From Spiroplasma sp. BIUS-1 (lineage in GTDB: Bacteria; Bacillota_I; Bacilli_A; Mycoplasmatales; Mycoplasmataceae), in the NCBI RefSeq assembly GCF_010365805.1, contig NZ_CP048386.1, positions 186,001 through 250,000 on the forward strand: a stretch of 64,000 nt of DNA, written 5' to 3'. Shown one piece after another: positions 53,345 through 63,567 of the stretch (the stretch's first letter is position 1; each line of letters starts with the position of its first letter). A program made the position numbers and the translations under genes. The notes beneath the pieces were generated by a model that was given only the letters and a program-made list of their open reading frames with translations, ran no database searches and was not told where the DNA came from.

Positions 53345-53405
53345 ACATTTGGGAATTTTAACTCCCAGTGCTCGTTAACTTTAATTAAACGAGTGGAGTT
53401 ATTTA
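53345..53405 (+). ncRNA. Structured leader of rpsB with two exclusive folds
   Basis: Fold A: TGGGA (53350-53354) with TCCCA (53363-53367), and CTCGTT (53371-53376) with AACGAG (53388-53393). Fold B: TAACTCC (53359-53365) with GGAGTTA (53395-53401), enclosing the CTCGTT hairpin, which removes the TGGGA stem. S2 or another ligand may switch them. No Rfam identity was checked. Confidence 0.55.
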
Positions 53406-53452
53406 GAACCATAATGGAAGACTAACGAATTAAAATGAAAGGAGCCTTAAAA

Positions 53453-54292
53453 ATGGCAAAAGACTTAACAAGAGAACAGCTATGAGATGCTGGAGCTCAA
53501 TTTGGACACCAAACTAAACGTTGAAATCCAAAAATGAAACCATATATTTATGGAGCAAAAAACAAAAATCACGTTATTGATTTACAACAAACAATCTGAA
53601 GATTAGAGGATGTTAAAAAATACGTTACTTCAATTGGACAAAAAAGAGAAAAAATTATTTTTGTAGGAACAAAAAGAAGTGCTAAAAATGCAGTTAAAGA
53701 AGCTGCATTAAGAAGTGGAAACTTCTATGTTAACTCAAGATGATTAGGTGGAACTTTAACTAACATGAAAACTATTTCATTAAGAATTAAAGCTCTATGA
53801 GACATTGAAAACGAAGAAAAAACAGGAAAAATTAACCTAAGACCTAAAAAAGAGCAAATTCTAATTAAAAAAGAAAAAGCTAAATTAGAAAAAACTTTAG
53901 GTGGTATTAAACAAATGCATAAACTACCTGCAGCAATGTTCGTAGTTGATCCAAAAACTGATGAAATTGCAGTTAAAGAAGCAAGAAAATTAAGAATTCC
54001 AGTTATCGCTATTTGTGATACAAACGTTGATCCAGATATGGTAGACTTTGTAATTCCTGCAAACGATGACATTCAAGAATCAGTAAACATAATTACAAAC
54101 TATATTGTTGAAGTTTACGCTGATGCAGCTGGAATTAAAATGCAACCAAGTAATTTAAAAGTTGTTGCACAGAAAAAAGAAGATAGAGAATACAATGGTG
54201 AAAGAAGAAATTACACACCAAGAAACAACGATTCAAATGCTGAAAGACCAGCATACAAAAAACCAACAGTTAAAAAAGAAGAAACTAAATAG
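53453..54292 (+). CDS. rpsB: Ribosomal protein S2 (uS2)
   Basis: Small-subunit protein of 279 residues: [35 protein letters not shown], and [38 protein letters not shown] polar tail of about 40 residues ([30 protein letters not shown]-type) extends beyond typical S2. GGAG lies 9-10 bases before the ATG. tsf follows 11 bases after the stop, the usual partner. Confidence 0.97.
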
Positions 54293-54303
54293 GAGAGATT
54301 AAA

Positions 54304-55179
54304 ATGGCAGTTACACCACAATTAATTAAAGAATTAAGAGAAATGACTTCTGCTGGAATGATGGACTGTAAAAAAGCTTTAGAAGCTACAGACGGTAACA
54401 TCGATGAAGCAGTAGTTTGATTAAGAGAAAACGGATTAGCAAAAGCAGCTAAAAAAGCTGACAGAGTTGCAGCTGAAGGTGTTTCATTTGCTAAAACAAA
54501 TGGAAAAAGAGCAGTTGTTTTTGAAGTTAACTCAGAAACAGATTTCGTTTCTAAAAATGACAAATTTATGGCATTAATTGAAAACATTGGAAGTGCTTTA
54601 TTAGATTCAAGTGCATCAACTTTAGAAGAAGCATTAGAAGTTAAATTAGCATCAGGTCAAACAATTAGTGAAGCTTGTGTTGAAGCAACAGCAACAATTG
54701 GAGAAAAAATCGAATTAAGAAGAATTGCTGCAGTTGAAGGTGGTAAATTATCAATTTATAACCACGCAAACAACAGAATTTCAGTATTATTAGGATTTGA
54801 AGGAGACATTAATGATGAAGATGCATACAATGTATGTATGCACGTTGCTGCAATGGCACCAAAATATCTTTCAGAACAAGATGTTCCTCAAGAATTTAAA
54901 GATCAAGAACTTCACATTATTAAAGAAACAACTGATTTAACAGGAAAACCCGAAAATGTAGCTGAAGGAATTTTAAAAGGTAAGTTAAATAAAAAACTTG
55001 CTGAAGTTACTTTATTAGCTCAAGGTTTTGTTATGGATGAAAAACAAACAGTTGGAAACTTTATTAAATCAAAAGGAGCAACTTTAACTAACATGTTTAG
55101 ATTTGAAGTTGGTGAAGGAATTGAAAAAGTTACTACAGATTTTGCAGCAGAAGTTGCAGCACAATTGGCAGGTAACTAA
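54304..55179 (+). CDS. tsf: Elongation factor Ts
   Basis: Nucleotide exchange factor for EF-Tu, 291 residues: UBA-like start ([30 protein letters not shown]), [13 protein letters not shown] (TDFV contact with EF-Tu) and the dimerisation core. AGGAGAGA precedes the ATG; codon use is that of a highly expressed gene. Confidence 0.98.
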
Positions 55180-55181
55180 TC

Positions 55182-55874
55182 ATGTTTAATTTATTATCTA
55201 CAATAGAAGATGGCAATAATTTATTAATAATTTCAATAGTGTTATTATTAGTAACACCTCTTTCTTCAATTTCTTCATGATTTATAACAATGAAGTTTAA
55301 AAAAACAAAGTCAGAAATAAAGTTTTCAAGTAATCCTTTACTTTCTACTTTGATAACAATTCAATTATTATCAATCGCTTCGTCTTTATTATCATTGTTT
55401 TCATACTTTGGTTTATTGGCGAAAGAAGAAGATACAGCAAGAATATTATTGATCGTCTTTGTTGTATTTGCTGCAGTATTATCTGCAATTTGATTCTCAA
55501 TGGTAATCTTTTTCTCAAATCAAATATGATTCTATATTGAAAAAGAGGAAGACAAATTAGTTACTTTAGGAGAAACAATAAAATTATCTAAAATAGTTAA
55601 AATTATTGAAGATGATGAAAAAAGTGCAGTTTATGTAAACTACCTAGAAGGTAAAAGAACATTAAAAAAAATCAAGTTTAGTAAAAAAACAACAATTGGT
55701 ATGTACTTTTTAGAAATTGCTGAAAAAACTGGTGTAAAACCAGAAAAAGGCAATGAATCAGATTACTTTAAAGAAGAAGTAGCAAAAATTAGACAAGCTG
55801 CTTTACAAACTTCAAAACCAGAAGTTAAAAAGCAAGATGTTAAAAAAGAAGAATCAAAAAAAGAAGAGAAATAA
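55182..55874 (+). CDS. Membrane protein with a charged C-terminal domain
   Basis: A 230-residue protein that starts 2 bases after the tsf stop. Three hydrophobic segments (about 14-38, 50-80, 85-112) precede a cytoplasmic domain (residues 120-190) and a Lys/Glu-rich tail (VKKQDVKKEESKKEEK). No family recognised. The tight spacing makes it the last gene of rpsB-tsf. Confidence 0.75.
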
Positions 55875-55880
55875 ATTTTC

Positions 55881-55906
55881 AAAACACATTTTAAATGTGT
55901 TTTTCT
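55881..55906 (+). terminator. Terminator after the rpsB-tsf unit
   Basis: AAAACACATT and AATGTGTTTT around a short loop, then T. Confidence 0.85.
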
Positions 55907-55924
55907 TTTATTTAAATATAAAAT

Positions 55925-55930
55925 TATAAT
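55925..55930 (+). promoter_or_regulatory. -10 box of the TPP riboswitch gene
   Basis: TATAAT placed so transcription would start near 55937, at the first bases of the riboswitch. Confidence 0.65.
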
Positions 55931-56036
55931 GAAAAAGGCAGAGGTAGCTATTAAATAGCTTGAGAAATACTCTTAGAACCTGATCTAGTTAATACTAGCG
56001 TAGGAAGTCCTTTAAAAGACAAATTCTGCTTTTTTC
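55931..56036 (+). promoter_or_regulatory. TPP riboswitch (THI element)
   Basis: Conserved THI parts are present in order: the 5' P1 strand (GGCAGAGG), TTGAGAAATACTC (CTGAGA-type loop, near 55960), GAACCTGATCTAGTTAATACTAGCGTAGGAAG (from about 55973), and the 3' P1 strand TCTGC. P1 (55932-55942 with 56025-56035, one G-U pair) runs straight into six T. TPP binding would stabilise P1, so the P1-T6 unit may itself act as the terminator. It controls the transporter gene at 56050. Confidence 0.92.
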
Positions 56037-56049
56037 ATGGAGGAAATTC

Positions 56050-56982
56050 ATGAATAAAAAAAATTTAAAAATAACACTTTTATTAAGTTCTTTAAGGGTA
56101 TTTATTTTTTTAGCATTAATAATATGATCGATAATTGCAGTTAGTAATGGAATAAAATTAAATGGAGATTTAGTAACAAGTAAAATAGTTACTATAAGTT
56201 TTTGTTTTTCTATTGTTTTTGTTATGTTCCTTTTAATGAATATTTCATTAATAATGAATTATATTTATGGTGGTTTAAACAACAATAATATAATAATCTC
56301 TTTATCAATATTGACTTTGAATATTGAAATGATGATTTGAGTTTTTAGAAATGAAAGACCTAGTTTTAAATTTAAAAAGTTACCAAAAATAACTATTTTT
56401 GATTTAACTGCAAGTTCTGTTTTATTGGCTTTATACTTTGTTATTGGCTATATAACAACTTTTATACCAACAACTCAGTTTTTCTTTATAGAACTTACTT
56501 TTAAATATATACCATTGTTCTTTGGTGCATTTATTTTAACAAAAACATCATCATTCATTTTGTGTTTTACAGCAGCTAGTTTAACTGCTCTTTTACCAGG
56601 AGTATATTTAGCTTTTTGGCAATTTTTATTTGACTATTGAATAACTGCTTTTTGTATCTTTTTTGCTTCTTTTTTTGCACCAAGTGTCAAATCTAAAAAT
56701 TGAATAGTAAAATTATCTGTTTGATTCTCTTTTGTAACAGTACCTATAATAATAATTTACTTTTCTAGAGTAACATCTGGAGTGATTTTTTGATTAAACC
56801 CAAATAAACAAGAACAGTTTCCGCAATTCGAGTGATCAAATACTGTTGGATATTCATTTATATACAATTCTGTAAATACAATATTTGATTATGTAATGTT
56901 AATGATCTGTATTCCTGTTTCTTGCGAATCTCTTTGGGTGATCAAGGAAAGATTTTTTACAAATAGTGAATATAATAATTAA
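56050..56982 (+). CDS. ECF transporter S component, probably thiamin (ThiT-like)
   Basis: A 310-residue membrane protein. The C-terminal part (from about residue 115, FDLTASSVLLALYFVIGYI) has the six-helix S-component plan; the region before the last helix (YSFIYNSVNTIFDYVMLMI) resembles thiamin-binding ThiT. The first 110 residues add about three hydrophobic segments not usual in ThiT. The TPP riboswitch upstream strongly supports thiamin or a precursor as substrate. It needs the shared EcfA/T module, encoded elsewhere. Two Trp are TGG rather than TGA. Confidence 0.85.
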
Positions 56983-57020
56983 AAAACCTTATATATTCTT
57001 CAAAAAATACGCGATTTTGT

Positions 57021-57026
57021 TATAAT
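57021..57026 (+). promoter_or_regulatory. -10 box of pyrH-frr
   Basis: TATAAT 18-19 bases before the start codon; the upstream TTTTG is a weak -35 at best. Confidence 0.55.
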
Positions 57027-57044
57027 TTATCTAGCGAGGTAAGT

Positions 57045-57758
57045 ATGGCATTAAAATATAAAAGAGTTTTATTAAAAATATCAGGTGAAGCTTTAAAGGG
57101 TAGTGGAGATATTTATGATAAAGAAAAATTAGACGAAGTTGCAAACCAAGTTATTGAATTAACAAAACAAGGTTTACAAATCGGTATTGTAATTGGTGGA
57201 GGAAACATTTGAAGAGGTAAATTGGCAGATACCTTAGAATTGTTCAGAATTGAAGCTGATTACATGGGAATGCTTGCAACAATTATGAATGCATTAGCAT
57301 TTGAAGCAACATTAAGAAAATTAGGTTTTGATAAGGTTAAAGTTTATTCATCTTTGGAAATCAAAACAGTTACAAGTGCATATAACTATAGAAATGCAAG
57401 AGAAAAACTTGATGAAGGTTATGTAACAATATTTGCTGGAGGAACTGGTTACAGTTACTTTACAACAGATACAGGAGCAAGTATTAGAGCTATTGAAATT
57501 AAAGCAGATGCTTTATTGATGGCTAAAAATGGTACAAAAGGAGTTTATGATTCAGATCCAAACACCAATCCTGATGCAAAATTTTTAGAAAGTTTAACTC
57601 ATGATGATTTAGTTGCAGGTAATTTACAAGTTATGGACTCAACAGCAGCTGCTTTATCAAGAGATGGTAAATTAGAAATTGTTGTATTTGATATGAATGG
57701 TAAAGACAATATCATTAAAATAGCTCATGGCGATTTAGAAAGTACAATAATTAAATAG
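57045..57758 (+). CDS. pyrH: UMP kinase
   Basis: Phosphorylates UMP to UDP. The 237-residue amino-acid-kinase-fold product has KRVLLKISGEALKG, GGGNIWRG, ADYMGMLATIMNA and FAGGTGYSYFTTDTGASIRA. GAGGTAA precedes the ATG. It is followed by frr 16 bases later, a conserved pair. Confidence 0.97.
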
Positions 57759-57774
57759 TAAAGGAAATAGAAAA

Positions 57775-58323
57775 ATGGCACACGAAATTATAGAAATGAC
57801 AGAATTAAGTATGGAAGAAACTATTGATAGTTTCAAAGATTACTTAAATAAAGTTAGAACTGGTAGAGCAAATGCAAATATGCTAAATAGTGTAATGGTT
57901 GATTTTTATGGAACTCCAACACCAATAAATCAAACATCACAAATATCTTCACCAGAACCACAACAATTAGTTATTAAACCATATGATAGATCTCAAGTGG
58001 CAGCTGTTGTTGCTGGAATTAATAAAGCTGATTTAGGATTAAACCCAATTGCAGAAGCTGATTTGGTAAGAATTAATATTCCTGCTTTAACAGAAGAAAT
58101 AAGAAAAGATTTAGTTAAAAAAATGCTAAAAGAGCTTGAAGGTTTTAAAGTTAGAGTTAGAAATGCAAGAAGAGATGCAAATGATAAAATCAAAAAAGAT
58201 TCATCTTCACCAGAAGATGTAAAAAAAGATTTAGAAAATCAAGTACAAAAGTTAACTGATAAATACGTTGAAATGCTTGATCAACTTGCAAAAGAAAAAG
58301 AAAATGATTTAATGAAAATTTAA
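57775..58323 (+). CDS. frr: Ribosome recycling factor
   Basis: Splits ribosomes after termination with EF-G. The 182-residue product is the usual length: KVRTGRANANMLNSVMVDFYG, INKADLGLNPIAEADLVRINIP, LTEEIRKDLVKK. It shares the pyrH transcript and ends at a terminator with an unusually long T tail. Confidence 0.98.
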   Translation: MAHEIIEMTELSMEETIDSFKDYLNKVRTGRANANMLNSVMVDFYGTPTPINQTSQISSPEPQQLVIKPYDRSQVAAVVAGINKADLGLNPIAEADLVRINIPALTEEIRKDLVKKMLKELEGFKVRVRNARRDANDKIKKDSSSPEDVKKDLENQVQKLTDKYVEMLDQLAKEKENDLMKI

Positions 58324-58358
58324 CTAGTTTAACTAGTTTTTTTTTTTTTTTTTTTTTT
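58322..58358 (+). terminator. Terminator after frr with a 22-T tail
   Basis: AACTAG (58322-58327) and CTAGTT (58333-58338), then an unbroken run of T from 58337 to 58358. The next -10 is about 40 bases further, so the run is a terminator tail rather than a promoter spacer. Confidence 0.75.
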
Positions 58359-58427
58359 GAAATAAAAAATCATAAAGTTGTAAAAGTAATTTTTATATAT
58401 ATACTAAATATTAGAGAGGTGTAGATT

Positions 58428-59966
58428 ATGGGCTTTAATATGGGTATGGTGGTTACATACAACCAACAAAATTATGTAATAATAGAAATTATTGAAAAAG
58501 AAGTAACTGGAGGAACAATTAAATTTTTGAAAATCAAAAATTTAATTAATCAAGAGATTTTAACTGTTGATTCAAGAAAAGTTACTCAAATTGAACTAAA
58601 AAGAAGAGAAGATAATCAAATAAATGAATTTGACAGTCAAGTAACTGACACAAGCTATATAGAATCACTTTTTTCAGAAGTGGGAGCAGGAGATAGTGAA
58701 GATATTAGTTTATTTGACTTATCTGGAGAAGCTACTTTTACTTTAGATGATATTATCTTTGATGAAATTAAAAATGATGATCTTGAAGCACAAGCTACTT
58801 TTGAAGATTTAGAAAAACCTCAAAACGAAGCAACTGTTGGATTAGTTCAAAATTTTCAAATACCAGAAACTAAAGTTCATTTAACACCTAGAAGAACTCC
58901 TTCTTTTGAAAAAGTTCCTCCAATCGATGAAACATTCAGTGATCTACAATTAATAGGAGAAATACCAACTCAAACATCAGAATTTATACCTACAAGGGTT
59001 TTAAATGAAGAAAAGAAACATTTTGAAGCAAAACAAAATGAACAAATGCAAATGGTAGAACAATTAAAAAAAGAACAAACAATTGTTGAAAATGAACAAT
59101 ACTTGGATCAAACTTCTAGAGTTGAAAGAACAACTGCATCTGACTTATTTAATCAAATAAATGCAAATGTTGTTGAAAAAAGAATGTCAGAGGAAAAAAA
59201 TGTACTTTCAAACGAAAGCGTAGAAGAAGACTTTACAGAAACTTTAGAAAAAGAGTTTGTTGAAAAAGAAGTTATTTTACAAAAACCTCAAAAGGATATT
59301 ACAGCTACGTTGGATGAAAAACATTTCGACACACTTGAAACTGGTCCTTTAAATACTAAAAAACTATTTGAAAACTTTAATAGACATCAAAAAATTCAAG
59401 ATAGTTTAAATGAACAATATAATAACAATATAGAAAATACAAATACTCTATTTGGAGTAAGTGGTGGATTCAATCAAGATGCTTTAAAAAACTCTAAGAT
59501 ATATAGAAAATTTAAAGTTATGAGTGGATGATTGGTTACATTATTAGTATTTATGCTAATAACTCCAATTTTAGGTTTATTCGCAAAAGCTGCAATACAA
59601 TGACTTAATACAAATCAAATAATTTTCAAAGAATTGTTTATGTTCAATTTAAGTAATGTTGTTGATATTGCAATAATCGGATCTTCAATATTTATGTTTT
59701 TAGTATTTGTTATTTATTCAGTTTGTTACTTAGTTTCTGTAAGTGATAAACAATACAAAAAAATAGCATTTTATAATTTCCAATTAGAAAATAAAGTAGA
59801 AATTATTGATTCAATTCAAGAATATAACAATGAATCTAGTGTTTATCTAATTAAAGTACATAATGAAATTAAAAAAATGAAAAAGGATATTAAAAAATTA
59901 AATCAAGAAAAGATTTCTCCATCTATTTCAAAAAATAGTGAGAGTCCACAAAACTTTTCACACTAA
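58428..59966 (+). CDS. Large hypothetical protein with two C-terminal membrane helices
   Basis: A 512-residue protein with no family I recognise. The first 65 residues form a beta-rich, KOW-like patch (VVTYNQQNYVIIEIIEKEVTGG). Residues about 65-365 are acidic, Gln/Glu-rich and partly coiled. Two membrane helices lie at about 369-390 and 413-437, and a charged coil closes the protein. GAGAGGTG precedes the ATG. Long acidic tethers on the membrane suggest a cytoskeletal or scaffold role, without direct evidence. Confidence 0.72.
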
Positions 59967-59998
59967 AAGGTCATTTAAATGACCTTTTGTTTTTTATT
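59966..59998 (+). terminator. Terminator after the large hypothetical protein
   Basis: AAAAGGTCATTT and AAATGACCTTTT meet as a 24-bp palindrome, followed by GTTTTTT. Confidence 0.85.
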
Positions 59999-60028
59999 TG
60001 TAATAAAATATAAGTTGAGGTGTAAAAA

Positions 60029-61534
60029 ATGCAATATTGAGATTTAAAGATTTTATTTCCGTTACTTTTTATAGCATGTGTTATTTCAATGGTTTTTTTG
60101 TGTTCAAAAGAAAAACTTCAAAAAAATTCATATTTATGAATAATACAAATAGTTCTTTTTTGGATTGCTGCAGGTTATGCAGGAAATCAATTGAAGGATC
60201 AAATAAATTTTTTAGATTCTAAAAGTTTTATTGTAATAACAATTTTCTCTACATCTCTTTTCCTTATTTTTTTAAAACCATTAGCAACATTTGTTACTGG
60301 TATTTGAAAAAATAGAAAAATTTGAATACAAGCAAGTAATGGGATAATGATTTTGTTAGTAATTTTATTAAGTTTAACAAATCTTCCTTTATGAGCTTTG
60401 ATAATTACTTCTATTTTATTATCACTTTCAATTGCTAGTTCTACTTTATTTTATCTTTTTTTAAATGAGCAAAGTTTTTACAGAATCTATGTTTTACCTT
60501 CTGTTTGAATAACATTTGTCTTCATGACTTTCTCATCAACTTTTGGTATATATTTAAGTAACTTAAATATAGTTATTGGTCAAAAAGCACTTTCTTCAAA
60601 TTTAACTTTATCAATAATTTTAATTTTGATGTTGGCAAGCTCAATGGCTTTAAGTTTTTTTACAAAAGAAAATAAAAATATGGTTCAAGTTTTTGATCAA
60701 GAAATCTTAGAACATCTTCCGAAGAAAAATAATAAATTGTTTCTTTTAATTTATTTATTAGGTTTTCTTTTGGCTCTTACAAGTGCTATTAATAATTCAC
60801 TAGTAATTAAATTATTTATTGCTTTAAATCTTACAAAGTTTAATCTAAGTGATGAAAGTATTTATTTATGAATGAGAATAAATGACTTTATTTATTTAAT
60901 ACCAACAATTTTTGCATCAATTATAAGTTATAAAATATTGACTAAGATATTTGAACAAAAGTATCTTATTTTCATAAACTTGTTTGTTCTTTTTGGTGTT
61001 TATACTGCAATGGCTTTTGTTCAAAACCCATTTGTTTTTATAGTTTTAAATTTAATTGCAGGAATAAGTTTTAATCAAATTATTTACTCACTATTTTCAG
61101 TGTGTATGTTCTGAAATTATAGAGCAAGAAAAAATCCTGTAACAGGATTCTATGGTAGCGCTATGATTGGAGCTTACTTTTTAGTAGAAGTTTCACAAAA
61201 TATAATTTCAGAATTAAACTTAGGTATCTTTAAAGATTTTTCAAATCTAAAAGAGTTATTGGAGTTTAGAAATTCATTTGACACTAGTGCTATGAATAAT
61301 ACTTTAGCTGTATTTGATGATGCAACAACAATAATTATGTCCATTGCTTGTATCATTGTTTTAACTTTCATTTTAATATTTTATTTTATGAGCAATAAAA
61401 TATTTGCAGATTATGTTAAATATAAAATGGCAACACAAAATTTAAAAGTGCTTATAAAGAAAAGGGTAATAGCAAAAACAAAAACAAAGTTTGATGTAGA
61501 ATCAAGCATAGAGGAAGTTCAAGAAAATGTTTAA
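60029..61534 (+). CDS. MFS-like 12-helix transporter
   Basis: A 501-residue membrane protein with about twelve hydrophobic segments in two halves around a polar loop (residues about 210-245). It resembles the MFS-type proteins annotated as cation transporters in Spiroplasma, but I see no decisive motif. GAGGTGT precedes the ATG. Its stop overlaps the next gene by 8 bases. Confidence 0.7.
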
Positions 61535-62354
61535 AATATTCAATGAATCTATAGAAGTGCAATTTAATATTAGTCCTTTTGAAATAACTAGTATAAAAAA
61601 TGACACTGTTGAAATAATATATCAAAAAACTTCTTTGTGAGATAAGTCTTGACCAATTTTATTCCCGGTTTGTGGAGCTGTTAATGAAAAATTAACTCAT
61701 AAAAATAAAGAACTTGGATTAACTAGACATGGATTTTTTAGAGAAATAAAAGATTGGAAAATTTTAGAACAAAACCAAAATTCAATTTCTTTAGAGTATT
61801 TTTCAAAAGAAGAATTCATAGATGTTTATCCATTTAGATTTAAATTAAATATAGACTTATTTTTGAGTGATAAAGTATTTTCTTTTAATATAAAAGTTTC
61901 TAATTTAGAAGATGAAGAAATGTATTTTTCTTTAGGTCACCATCCTGGTTTTATTTTTAATAAAAATTCTAGAGTAGATTTAATAAAAGAAGATTTATTT
62001 ACTGATCAATTTGAAAAAGGATTGGTATCAAATTTAAAAAAGGAAATAAAAATAAAAGATATAAATATTAGTAATTTAGATTTTTCTAATGGTAAATCTT
62101 ATATGACAAATAATTTTAACAAAGAAGAGATTTATTTTGAAAATGGAAAAGTTAATTTCAATATTATGGCAAATGATTTTAAAGATTTGGTTATTTGAAG
62201 AGAAAGTAACGAATGTGATTTTATTTGTATAGAAAATTGAAATGGTATACCAGACCTATTAAACAAAGAATCTTTTGAATTAAAAGATAAAGAGGGAATA
62301 ATGAAATTACAAAAAGATGAACAAAAAGATTTTTTGTTTGAAATTAAATTTTAA
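61527..62354 (+). CDS. Aldose 1-epimerase family protein (LacX-like)
   Basis: A 275-residue galactose-mutarotase-fold protein. Visible are LFPVCGAVN, LTRHGFFRE (first active-site His), SLGHHPGF (second His) and the C-terminal Glu/Trp region (CIENWNGIPDL). It interconverts sugar anomers, feeding PTS or kinase steps. The ATG lies inside the end of the transporter gene (8-base overlap), so both are coupled and the transporter may carry a sugar. Confidence 0.9.
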
Positions 62355-62378
62355 AAAAAGTGCTATTGCACTTTTTTT
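62353..62378. terminator. Bidirectional terminator between the epimerase gene and ispG
   Basis: AAAAAAGTGC, loop TATT, GCACTTTTTT. Confidence 0.85.
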
Positions 62379-63436
62379 CATTCTTCATAATATTCTAATA
62401 TCAATTCTTTTAATTCTGGAACTAATTGGTTTTGCTCAACAGTTTTAAAGATCTTACCTTTTTTAAAAATTATTCCACCTTTATTACCACCAGCAATACC
62501 TATATCTGCTTGACTTGCTTCTCCTGGTCCGTTAACAACACAACCAAGTATTGCAACTTTTAAAGGGAACTGAAGCTCTTCGACAAATTCTTCAACTTCT
62601 CTAACCACATCTCTTAGACCAAATTCAAGTCTACCACATGTTGGACAAGCAATAACTTCTACCATATTGTGGAATAGTCCTAGAGAGTTTAATAATCTTT
62701 TGGCAACTTTTATTTCCTCAACTGGATCTTCACTCAAACTAATTCTTATTGTACTTCCAATTCCTTTTTGAAGTAAGTAACCTAAACCAAAACTTGATTT
62801 TATAGCCCCGTTTAACAAACTACCAGCTTCAGTTATACCTAAGTGAGCTGGATAATCTCAGTTTTCGCTTGCCAATTCATAAGCTTCAATTGCCATCAAA
62901 GGATCTGTTGCTTTTAGAGAATAAATTATATTTTTAAAATCATACTTTTCTAATATTTCTATGTGTTCTCTTAATGATTCAACCATAGCCTTTGCTGTTC
63001 AACCATATTGTGCAACCATTTTTTTTGGCAAACTTCCTGAGTTGACACCAATTCTTATTGGAATATTTTTTTCTTTACACTTTTCTACAACAGCTATTGT
63101 ATTTTCTTCAATACCAATATTTCCTGGATTAATTCTGATTTTTGAACATCCAGCATCGGCTGCTATTAAAGCGAACTTGTAATTAAAATGTATATCTGCA
63201 ACTATTGGTACAGGAGAATTATCTACAATTTCTTTTAAAGAATTTGCATCATCAATACCCAGAACAGCAACTCTAACTATTTGACATCCTTCTTTATAAA
63301 GTGAATTAATTTGTTCTAAAGTTTCTTTTACATTATGGGTTTTTGTTGTAGTCATTGATTGTATAACAACTTCGTTATTTCCACCAATTTCAATATTACC
63401 AACCATTACTTTTCTAGTGTTAATTCTATTTATCAT
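62363..63436 (-). CDS. ispG: 4-hydroxy-3-methylbut-2-en-1-yl diphosphate synthase
   Basis: Sixth step of the MEP isoprenoid pathway: reduces MEcPP to HMBPP with a 4Fe-4S cluster. The 357-residue bacterial-type product has the TIM barrel ([38 protein letters not shown]) and the cluster ligands ACPTCGR and [11 protein letters not shown]. An internal TGA (near 62997) is Trp; the true stop is TAG at 62363 inside the terminator. AAAGGTG precedes the ATG. MEP genes separate Spiroplasma from most other mollicutes. Confidence 0.95.
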
Positions 63437-63470
63437 AAATTCACCTTTAGAATATCGCTTTCATAAAATA

Positions 63471-63476
63471 TTATAC
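63471..63476 (-). promoter_or_regulatory. Extended -10 box of ispG
   Basis: TGTATAAT on the minus strand, about 35 bases before the start. Confidence 0.6.
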
Positions 63477-63537
63477 ACTTCTTTTTATATAACTACTTTT
63501 TTAGAACTCAAAAATAGGGGTATAAATTTTTTTTATG

Positions 63538-63543
63538 TATAAT
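63538..63543 (+). promoter_or_regulatory. Extended -10 box of the last gene
   Basis: TGTATAAT, 24 bases before the ATG at 63568; it is divergent from the ispG promoter. Confidence 0.6.
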
Positions 63544-63567
63544 CAATATAGTAAGAGGTGTATAAAT

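Noticed and set aside
58337-58358. 22-T run as a second phase-variable promoter
   Set aside because: It directly follows a hairpin at the frr end and lies about 40 bases before the next -10 box, so it is best read as a terminator tail.
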